A DNA stretch of 64,000 bases from an uncultured Flavobacteriaceae bacterium. Its GTDB lineage: Bacteria > Bacteroidota > Bacteroidia > Flavobacteriales > Flavobacteriaceae. This document shows positions 28,263 to 36,136 of the stretch, in pieces. Below the pieces are notes generated by a model. It searched no databases. It was not told where the DNA came from and was given only the letters and a program-made list of their open reading frames with translations. The first letter of the stretch is position 1; each line of letters opens with the position of its first letter. The stretch spans positions 3,247,343-3,311,342 of the forward strand of contig CALSTV010000001.1 in assembly GCA_943789365.1 (NCBI GenBank), given 5' to 3'. Position numbers and translations under genes: made by a program.

Positions 28263-28727
28263 ATGGTAAGAATTTTATGGAGGAGTATTAATGCGATAGT
28301 TCCTGTTTATAAATGGCTTGTATTACAACGGAATGAAAAAGCATTGAGTATTCCCAAACAAACGGTATTTGGGTATATTGACCGAATGGCGCTATATTTA
28401 AAATTAAAAGAGTGTATTGAAAGGGAAGAGCTGTTTTTAAATAAAGAACTTAGCCTTTCTTTTCTGTCAAAAAAGTTACATACAAATTCTAATTATTTGT
28501 CCAAAGCTGTGAATACAATTGGGAATAAATCATTTATTGATTTTATTAACTATTATAGAATTGAATATTCAAAAACAATGTTATCCGATGATCATTATTC
28601 AAAATATACAATTCAAACCATATCTGAAAAGTCGGGATTTCATTCTACTTCAGCATTTTATAATGCTTTTAGAAAGCATACCACTGTGTCACCAAGTGTA
28701 TATGCCAAGATGCACAAGAACAGCTAA
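28263..28727 (+). CDS. AraC-type DNA-binding protein lacking a sensor domain (copy 2)
   Basis: A 154-residue paralogue of the protein at 10321-10785. Protein differences are few: Arg for Lys at position 3, Ser for Asn at 8, and Ser for Gly in the TVSPSVYAKM end. The AraC helix-turn-helix pair is intact. Two of the six substitutions inside the frame are silent and one more changes only Lys to Arg, so the frame appears to have been under some constraint. It lies about 720 bases before SusC of locus 2 and is a candidate regulator of it. As in copy 1, no ligand-sensing domain is attached. Confidence 0.75.
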   Translation: MVRILWRSINAIVPVYKWLVLQRNEKALSIPKQTVFGYIDRMALYLKLKECIEREELFLNKELSLSFLSKKLHTNSNYLSKAVNTIGNKSFIDFINYYRIEYSKTMLSDDHYSKYTIQTISEKSGFHSTSAFYNAFRKHTTVSPSVYAKMHKNS

Positions 28728-29057
28728 GAACGCATACTTAATTTAAAATCGGATCTTTAGATTCGGTATATGTCGAAAAAGCTAATGACCAAATCAAAAC
28801 TACCCTTCGAATGTGGTTAATTCAAAAGGAAAGAAGACTTTTATCTATTTTATCAACAGTTTTTAAGGCTTTTAAAAAAGAAATTTCGATTGCTCTTGGC
28901 GAGTTTGTAAGAACCAAGAATCTTTGATCTTCAACAAGGTGTCCTATTTACTTGGGAGTTGCTGGCAGCTTTGCACCTATGTTTCCTCGGTTTTTCCTTC
29001 GATTATAGGAATTGTGTTTGAATTTAGAGCTTGTAAATAGTACTGACGGAGTACTAT

Positions 29058-29084
29058 AATACTTAAAATAATGTTTTAAGTATT
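29058..29084. promoter_or_regulatory. Perfect 11-bp inverted repeat, candidate operator
   Basis: AATACTTAAAA and its exact complement TTTTAAGTATT are separated by TAATG. No T-tract follows, so a terminator is unlikely. It could be a regulator binding site or an RNA hairpin ahead of locus 2. Confidence 0.4.
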
Positions 29085-29116
29085 CATAAATTATTACAAG
29101 TTTATTGTTGTATATA

Positions 29117-29160
29117 CATGTTTATAATAGCAATAACTATTGCTTATATACAAACATATG
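29117..29160. promoter_or_regulatory. Imperfect dyad upstream of SusC, locus 2
   Basis: The core AGCAATA-AC-TATTGCT (29129-29144) is a perfect seven-base inverted repeat. Outer arms ATGTTT (29118-29123) and AAACAT (29152-29157) extend the symmetry, off by one base. The left flank is part of the 16-mer TATACATGTTTATAAT (29113-29128) that also precedes both AraC-like genes. It is a plausible operator for the AraC-type protein; direct proof is lacking. Confidence 0.4.
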
Positions 29161-29435
29161 TGTATTTTTAGCCTTTCTACGTGTGCGAACACGGATAGTA
29201 GATTTTCAATTAAATACTGTGTGGGCGTATTTCACTAATAAAAAACATTGAAAAGATTAAATAGGAAGGTATCAGACGAGAAATGGTCTAAAAGAGGTTT
29301 TGTGTTGTAGGTGGTTGTCAATAGTTTATTAAGTTTTGATAACCAGAATTCTCCCCCAGTTTACACAAAAAGATATGCTATTCTTAGCGCTGTGCCCTTT
29401 CATTTTTTATGCTATTCAGTAAAAATTAATTTCAA

Positions 29436-29441
29436 AAGGAG
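29436..29441 (+). promoter_or_regulatory. Shine-Dalgarno-like site for SusC of locus 2
   Basis: AAGGAG lies eight bases before the ATG at 29450. Such sites are uncommon in this phylum, and this one supports that start codon. Confidence 0.5.
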
Positions 29442-29449
29442 AAATTTAT

Positions 29450-32400
29450 ATGAAAGGATTGCTGTATTTATATTTTTTGATAACAGTAGACAGTTATGCG
29501 AACTTTAGTGATGCTACATTTTATTTTTTTGAGCCTGTTCAAAAAAGAACAATAAAAGGGGTGGTCGTAGACGATGAAGAGATTCCTTTGCCTGGTGCAA
29601 CTGTTCTGGTAAAAGGGACGAAGCATGGGGTAACTACCGACTTTGATGGGAAATTTTTATTGAAAATTGACGCGTCAAGCAAAGTGCTAGTTGTCTCTTA
29701 CATTGGTTATGAATTGCAAGAAGTGGAAATTTCTGAGCAAGCAGATGTATATGTGAAACTTGTACGAAAATTGAACGTATTAAATGAAGTTGTAATCGAT
29801 GTCGGCTATAAATCTCAGATAAAAGAAAATATAACAAGCGCTGTGGCAACGATTAGTGGTGCGGAGATTGAAAAGAGAGCCGTTACTCAAAGTTCTCAGG
29901 TACTGCAAGGAATGGCGGCGGGTGTATTTGTCAACGGTTATTCTGGAGAGCCGGGAAACGATAGTGCTGAAATACAAATCAGAGGTCTTGGCTTGAACTA
30001 TAGTGGCCCGCTCGTGCTTGTCGATGGAATAGAGTCTAACATCAACGATGTAGAACCCAATAACATCCAATCTATTTCTGTATTGAAGGATGCAGCCTCG
30101 ACCGCTATATATGGTACAAGAGGAGCAGATGGGGTTATTCTTATCACAACCAAAAGTGGAAGTTATCAAGAGAAAACCAAAACTTCATACGATGGTTATT
30201 ATGGAATTAGTAATCCTACAGTGATTCCTCAATTGGTATGGGATAACAGACGATACCTTGAGTTGTATAGAGAGGCGGCCCTCAATTCCAATCTAAACCC
30301 AGATGTTACTTACTTCGATATCAATAGGTACGACGAGCTACCGGCGACCAATTGGATGGATGTAGTAATCAAAGGAAACGCTTCTGTGACGAAGCACAAT
30401 TTGAGTTTTAGAGGAGGAGGTAAGAATACAAAATATTATGTGTCCACAAATTATTTACATCAAAATGGCTACTTAATCGACGAGACCTATTTTAAAAGAC
30501 TTTCAAATCGAATCAATTTAAAAACAAAACTCTCCAAAAAGCTCTCATTTTCAGCAAATATGGCATATACAAAAGAGAAAATTGAATTAGAACCTAAGTA
30601 TGGAACAACTAAAGCCAGATCTACACAAGATATTGGAGGCACAATTTGGTCGGGTGGGTTTGTAAATCACCCAAACGTACCCGTATATGATTCACAAGGG
30701 AGGTACGGCTCTTTAGAAGATGCATTAGGAATAATTAGAAGCAGACCTAACCCGGTTGCCGTTGCAGAAAACGAACTTTCCTTGGTCGATAGAGATGTGC
30801 TTAGAGGAAAGTGGACCTTGAGCTATGAACCTTTTACGAATCTAATATTTTCTGCAAATGTGGGGCTCGACTATAATAATAGCACCACACATACCTCAAA
30901 AAATGAATACAACATCTACGATCCCGTATCAGGTGAAGTAGAGGCTATTCACAACCGCGGTCATTTCGCAATGCAAGAAATCTTTAGAGAATTTACAACA
31001 ACTTTTTGGATACAGTCCGACTATAAATTCAGTTTTGCGAACCATAATTTCGACATATTGCTCGGATTGAATGGAGAGCATGAAGATAGGTGGACTCAAA
31101 ATGTTAGAGAAACAGAATTTTCGGTAGCAGAAAGCGTTGTTATTGATTTAGGAGCAGAACAAGATTATTTTTCACAACGACGTACAGAATCTGCGATAAA
31201 TTCCGCTTTCAGCCGCTTGAGTTACAATTACAAAAAGCGCTATTTGTTCGAGGTGAACTATAGGATTGATGGCTCCTCTCGTTTCGGAAAAAACAGCCGA
31301 TGGGCAACATTTCCCGCCATTTCTGCGGGTTGGATGGTGTCGAATGAATCCTTTCTTAAAAACAATAAAATTGTGTCCTTTGCAAAACTGAGGGCTTCTT
31401 GGGGAATTGTGGGGAAGCAGAGTTCCAATCGGTTTCCGTTTATCTCTACCTTGAGTCTTAGCCAATCCTTTAACGATGCTCCCGGTGTTGGAATTTCGAG
31501 ATACGGAAACCCAAGTATCGAATGGATGGAGGCGACTACAAAAGACGTAGGATTGGAATTGGGGTTTTTTAGAAATCGCCTGTCTGTCGAGATCGATTAT
31601 TTTGATAAAATAACAGACAATATCATTGCAAAATTAAATGCACCAAACACCTCGGGAACCGGAAATAGTACCTATTTGGCAAATGCCGCTTCCGTTCGAA
31701 ATAGTGGACTGGAGTTCTTGGTAAATTTCCGAACTAAAATAGGAGCGGTCAAGTTTGCGATGAGCGGAAATTTTACATCTCTAGAAAATGAGGTCATCAC
31801 CATAGATCCAAACCTGTCTGATATCGACGACAAGATTGTGCGCTCAGAAACCACCGATGATAACGATTATATTATTCGGGGTGTTTCTATGAACGCCATT
31901 TGGGGTCATAAACAGGACGGTATCTTCCAAGAAGATGACTTTGTGGATGTGGCTTCAGGAGAATTGGTAGCGGGTATTCCGGACCATTCTTTTATAGGTT
32001 CTCCCAGACCGGGTGATTTTAAATATACAGATCAAAACGGAGACGGAAGAATAACCAAAGAAGACCAAACAGTGATTGGAAATAGACATCCGAAGTATTA
32101 TTACGGAGGTTCCATTAGCCTGAGCTATAAAGGATTTCAGTTATCAGGTTTGCTACAAGGTATGGGAAAAGCAGATGTTTTCATCAGTAGGTCCTATGGG
32201 CCTTTTCCCTATGCCGGAATTCGTGAATTTTGGGAAGAAAATAGATGGACATCGGAAAACCCGAGCAATGAGCACCCTCGCTTATGGCTGGATAGATACG
32301 GATACAATGCACAAAGTATTTATGGAGAAGATAAAGTATTGGACTATTGGGTACATGATCGATCGTATTTGAGGTTGAAAAATGTACGACTCGCCTATAG

Positions 32401-32587
32401 TTTCCCTAAAAAACTAACAAAAAAAATGCAATTGAGCAAACTCATGATTTATGCTAGCGGACAAAACCTTTGGACAAAGACAAATTTACTGGATCTAGAT
32501 CCGGAGCGCTATGCAAGAGAGTCACATGCAGACAATGCATTGCCACAGAATAAAACATATTTAGTAGGTATTAAAGTTTCTTTATGA
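29450..32587 (+). CDS. SusC/RagA-type TonB-dependent outer-membrane transporter, locus 2
   Basis: At 1045 aa this is the import channel of locus 2. A short signal peptide (residues 1-18) precedes the carboxypeptidase-regulatory-like domain (about 34-108; KGVVVDDEEIPLPGATVLVKG and TTDFDGKFLLKI). The TonB-box region LNEVVIDVGY is at 111-120. The plug carries ISVLKDAASTAIYGTRGADG. The barrel has SusC phrases such as YRIDGSSRFGKNSRWATFPA and ends VGIKVSL. It is only distantly similar to the locus 1 SusC, so the two loci are not simple copies. Its stop overlaps the SusD start by four bases (ATGA), implying translational coupling. Confidence 0.96.
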   Translation: MKGLLYLYFLITVDSYANFSDATFYFFEPVQKRTIKGVVVDDEEIPLPGATVLVKGTKHGVTTDFDGKFLLKIDASSKVLVVSYIGYELQEVEISEQADVYVKLVRKLNVLNEVVIDVGYKSQIKENITSAVATISGAEIEKRAVTQSSQVLQGMAAGVFVNGYSGEPGNDSAEIQIRGLGLNYSGPLVLVDGIESNINDVEPNNIQSISVLKDAASTAIYGTRGADGVILITTKSGSYQEKTKTSYDGYYGISNPTVIPQLVWDNRRYLELYREAALNSNLNPDVTYFDINRYDELPATNWMDVVIKGNASVTKHNLSFRGGGKNTKYYVSTNYLHQNGYLIDETYFKRLSNRINLKTKLSKKLSFSANMAYTKEKIELEPKYGTTKARSTQDIGGTIWSGGFVNHPNVPVYDSQGRYGSLEDALGIIRSRPNPVAVAENELSLVDRDVLRGKWTLSYEPFTNLIFSANVGLDYNNSTTHTSKNEYNIYDPVSGEVEAIHNRGHFAMQEIFREFTTTFWIQSDYKFSFANHNFDILLGLNGEHEDRWTQNVRETEFSVAESVVIDLGAEQDYFSQRRTESAINSAFSRLSYNYKKRYLFEVNYRIDGSSRFGKNSRWATFPAISAGWMVSNESFLKNNKIVSFAKLRASWGIVGKQSSNRFPFISTLSLSQSFNDAPGVGISRYGNPSIEWMEATTKDVGLELGFFRNRLSVEIDYFDKITDNIIAKLNAPNTSGTGNSTYLANAASVRNSGLEFLVNFRTKIGAVKFAMSGNFTSLENEVITIDPNLSDIDDKIVRSETTDDNDYIIRGVSMNAIWGHKQDGIFQEDDFVDVASGELVAGIPDHSFIGSPRPGDFKYTDQNGDGRITKEDQTVIGNRHPKYYYGGSISLSYKGFQLSGLLQGMGKADVFISRSYGPFPYAGIREFWEENRWTSENPSNEHPRLWLDRYGYNAQSIYGEDKVLDYWVHDRSYLRLKNVRLAYSFPKKLTKKMQLSKLMIYASGQNLWTKTNLLDLDPERYARESHADNALPQNKTYLVGIKVSL

Positions 32588-34158
32588 GTAGTAACAATAA
32601 CATAGCAAACATTTGCAGACAAATCCTGTTGCATTACTGCTGGTTAGGACTTTGTTTAGTGTCTTGTGATTTAGAAATAGAACCTGAACAAACCGTAACA
32701 CCGGAAGAGTTTTTCAGTACATCTAAGAATTTGCATCCGGCGCTAATGGGGGTGTATGATGCATGCCAAGACATGTTCGATCATATCATGTTGTTGGATG
32801 CCATCTCAGACAATGCAACCGCTACGATTGAAGAACCGGATTATCATTGGTTTGGACAAGGAACACTAAATTCGGTGACAGGAATTATAGAAACAGAATA
32901 CGCCAACTGTTTTTCGGTCATTCAACGATCAAACTTACTATTGGACAATATGGATGCTCCCGACGAACCCGAAAGTCCCACTGCTGAAGAAAAATTACAT
33001 ATAGAAGCAGAAGCAAAAGTATTGAGAGCAATTGCCTATATGCGCCTTGTCTATTTGTTTGGAGATGTACCGCTGATGGAGAGACCGCATACACGAGAAG
33101 AAATTTTGGCGTTGACAAGAACACCAATAAGTGAGGTTATTGCCTTTATAAAAGAAAATTTAGCAGAAGCTATATCAATACTTGAAGTTGCCCCTCTAGG
33201 AGAAGGAAGACTTACCAAATTAGCTGCGTTGGGTTTCTTGGCACGATTACAACTCTATGAAGCAAGACTCGGAAACATCGAATGGTCAGAAGCTAAATTG
33301 GCTATAGAACTGGCAGAGTGGTCTGCACGACAGGGAAATAAAGGATTATTCTCTGTAGGTGACGGAACCGATGGGTTGGCAAATTACGAACAACAATTTT
33401 TTCAAACGAATGAAGACAATATAGAGGTTATTTGGAGTGTTAAATATCAATTGGGTGATAAAGCCAGAAACCCTCATGATTCCTATTACGCAAATGAAAA
33501 CGAATTGGTAATGTCGGTACTTCCCGAACTAGTAGCTGCTTTTTATACAATTGATGGACTGCCTATTACAGACACGAACTCGATATATGACCCCTCCAAC
33601 CCCTATGATAACAGAGACCCAAGGTTGGAAGCAACGGTCATAGTTCCTGGAGCTTCCTATTCAAATGGCTCCAAACGAGGAACGCTACGTGAGGGACACA
33701 ATTCTTTTAGTGATACTGACTTTTTCTTGAGAAAATATATTGAACTCGAACGAAAAACAGAGGTAAATGAAGGAACCATAGACGCTATAGTGATGCGCTA
33801 TGCCGAGTTATTATTAATGCTTGCCGAAGCTGAAAATGAGGTAAATGGCCCAACACGAATTGCACAAAATGCAATCAATTCAGTGAGAAGCAGAGTAGCG
33901 ATGCCTTTCGTAGCCTCAGACATTACAAAAGAAGAATTCCGGACGGAAGTCATACATGAAAGACGCGTTGAATTGGCTTTTGAAGAACAGCGATGGTTCG
34001 ATTTAATCACCTTAGGACTTGCAGAAGAAAAAATTGACGGTATTGAAAATGATTTGATCTTGAACCGTGATTTCGTTCCGGAGAAATCCGAACTATTTAT
34101 GATTCCTCAATTTGACATCAGTTTGATTTCCGGTTTTACACAAAACCCGGGGTATTAA
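32584..34158 (+). CDS. SusD/RagB-type substrate-binding lipoprotein, locus 2
   Basis: A 524-residue SusD-like protein. The signal peptide ends CLVSC (Cys28) followed by DLEIEPE, an acidic outer-membrane lipoprotein signal. Core phrases are AKVLRAIAYMRLVYLFGDVP, KLAALGFLARLQLYEARLG, and VMRYAELLLMLAEAEN with HERRVELAFEEQRWFDLITL. The C-terminus FTQNPGY is typical. Translation probably couples to SusC through the ATGA overlap. Confidence 0.95.
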   Translation: MSSNNNIANICRQILLHYCWLGLCLVSCDLEIEPEQTVTPEEFFSTSKNLHPALMGVYDACQDMFDHIMLLDAISDNATATIEEPDYHWFGQGTLNSVTGIIETEYANCFSVIQRSNLLLDNMDAPDEPESPTAEEKLHIEAEAKVLRAIAYMRLVYLFGDVPLMERPHTREEILALTRTPISEVIAFIKENLAEAISILEVAPLGEGRLTKLAALGFLARLQLYEARLGNIEWSEAKLAIELAEWSARQGNKGLFSVGDGTDGLANYEQQFFQTNEDNIEVIWSVKYQLGDKARNPHDSYYANENELVMSVLPELVAAFYTIDGLPITDTNSIYDPSNPYDNRDPRLEATVIVPGASYSNGSKRGTLREGHNSFSDTDFFLRKYIELERKTEVNEGTIDAIVMRYAELLLMLAEAENEVNGPTRIAQNAINSVRSRVAMPFVASDITKEEFRTEVIHERRVELAFEEQRWFDLITLGLAEEKIDGIENDLILNRDFVPEKSELFMIPQFDISLISGFTQNPGY

Positions 34159-34198
34159 CCCCATAACAACTATAAAATATAAGACAATAAGTAGGGAA

Positions 34199-36050
34199 AT
34201 GAACAAAATAATTAACATAAAAAATGGCAGTTTTTTCTTTAGGAAGCTAAAACGAAATTATACTTTGGTATTGAGTCTAATAGCTGTGCTATGGATCTTG
34301 TTTTCATGTGAAGATGATAATTCTGCGATTACTATTTGGCCTAAAAGTACCGTTCCTAAAGTTGAGTTTACAATGTCTCCAAATCCGGCAAGAGTAGGGG
34401 AAAGTATCTCTTTTGTAGATACTTCTGTAGTAGAAGAAGGTGAAATTGTAACATGGAATTGGGATTTTGGAAACGATGTTTTATCCCAAGAGCAACAGCC
34501 AATCCAAAGTTTTTCAAATGCAGGAACTTATGAGGTATCGCTTACTGTTACAACCGATTTAGCAGTTTCCGAGACGCTTACCCAAGAGCTTGTAGTAGAA
34601 GAAGTAGTCGGGGGAATTGAAATAGAAATTGAAACTGAGGTATTTCAAAACAATGAATTGGAAAACGGCTTTTATTATGGTGAAGTATTTACTGATTCCA
34701 TTCTCTTTAAAGGCATGGAAGTAAATTTTGCTTTGTTGGATATCAATCCTGTGGGAACAACGTATTTATGGGACTTTGGAGATGGTACTACAACCTCGAT
34801 TCCAACGCCTAATCATATCTATACTCAAGACGGACAAACCTTTGAGGTAACAGTAAGCGCCGTTGAAAGTGATGGATTTGAAACCACTTTTTCGAAGAAA
34901 ATTTACATACCAGGTATACTGTGGAGTTTTGTTGGCGGGAAACAAGAATTGGCATCGCCGACTCTAGACAATGAAGGAAATATTTACCTGGGAGGCAGAG
35001 ATGGAATCGTTTATAAAATTGATCATGAAAACGGTCAAAAAATATGGGAGTTTAATGCTATGGACGACGTAAGAAGTAGTATTGCGTTGAGTTTGGATGA
35101 AAGTACATTGTACTTTGGTTCCTTTGCCGATACATTTTTTGCCATAGATGCAACCTCCGGAACTGAACTTTGGGATTATGAAGTAGGAGATCGTATTGAT
35201 AGATCAAGCCCCGCAATAGATTATGATGGAAGCATTTATTTTGGATGTCAAGACGGTTTCTTCAGAAAATTGGATGCTTCGGGAAATCTATTGTGGGAAA
35301 TAGCAGTACAAGATCAAAAAATTGAAGCGTCTCCTTTGGTGTATATGAATAAGGTATTTATTGCTATGGGGAATGAGATTCTTGCCCTAAATACCGCTTC
35401 AGGAAATCGTGAGTGGAGTTATCAAATTGCCAGTTCAAACACCGCTGATTATCTAGGTCATTTTGCAATCAGCGCAACAGGAGTTCTTTTTGCTGGTGGG
35501 CAAGATACCGACATAGATGAAGGTTATGTATTTGCCCTTTCTAGTGAAGATGGACAAGAACTCTGGAGAACTACATTGCCTGCCGAGGTGGCAAGTAACT
35601 CACCGCTGTTAAGTCCCGACGAATCCGTTCTGTTTATTTCTACAGAGGATGGTGACGGATCAGAAATGGGCCTATTATGCTTTTGATGCACACAGTGGTA
35701 CGCAGCTTTGGAAAACTGGAGACGGCTCCAATAGCATTGATTTTGAAGACGATTTAAAGCTCTCGGGAACTTTAGGAGCTACCGGTACTCTCTATGTCGG
35801 AGACGCAGGCAACTATTTTTACCTAATAGACGCAGCGACAGGTGATGTTATGTTAAAATTTTCGGTTACCGATGGAGATTACTCCAGTTCTCTTGCTATT
35901 GGAGAAGATGGTACCCTGTACCTGCCAAACAAAGTAAATAATGACGAAGCCGAAGGTTCTGTATTTGCCATAAATATTTTTGGAGAACTAGAAAGTTTAC
36001 CAATCACAGGATGGCCTGTAGATGGAGGAAATCATAAAAATAGAAATTGA
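34199..36050 (+). pseudogene. PKD plus PQQ-like beta-propeller surface lipoprotein, locus 2 (frameshifted)
   Basis: A 495-codon frame (34199-35686) ends with an implausible tail, while the expected continuation (WAYYAFDAHSGTQLWKTGDG onward) lies in the next frame to 36050. Removing one base around 35660-35663 restores a 616-residue protein. It has lipobox LFSC followed by EDDNS and two PKD domains (about 50-130 and 150-238; WNWDFG and LWDFGDGTTTSIPTPNHIYT). A PQQ-like propeller follows, with blades such as SPAIDYDGSIYFGC. It is the counterpart of the 17888 gene in locus 1, in the same position after SusD, and probably a surface binding protein. Pseudogene or sequencing indel cannot be told apart here. 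Confidence 0.82.
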
Positions 36051-36136
36051 TGAATGCAAAAACTTAAAAGCACTTTCTAAAACTGTTTTTGAGCACATTG
36101 ATATAATAATGAATAAAACTAAAATTAAACCCACAA

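Larger units (their letters stand above)
24965..28883. repeat. 3.9-kb direct repeat, copy 2
   Basis: Near-perfect duplicate of 7023-10940 in the same orientation, carrying a 5'-truncated typA, the complete rmuC with its promoter and terminator, and the AraC-like gene. Its left edge abuts the transposase remnant; its right edge leads into the locus 2 leader. With copy 1 it brackets a 14.0-kb unique segment holding locus 1. Confidence 0.97.
28884..29449. other. Leader region of utilization locus 2
   Basis: The 566 bases between the repeat edge and SusC contain no supported gene. They hold a perfect 11-base inverted repeat (29058-29084), an imperfect larger dyad (29117-29160) and a Shine-Dalgarno-like AAGGAG before the SusC start, described separately. 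Confidence 0.6.

Noticed and set aside
7023-28883. Simple tandem duplication of the whole 17.9-kb unit
   Set aside because: The sequence after the second copy is locus 2, whose SusC is only distantly like that of locus 1, so a plain tandem duplication does not explain it without later replacement.
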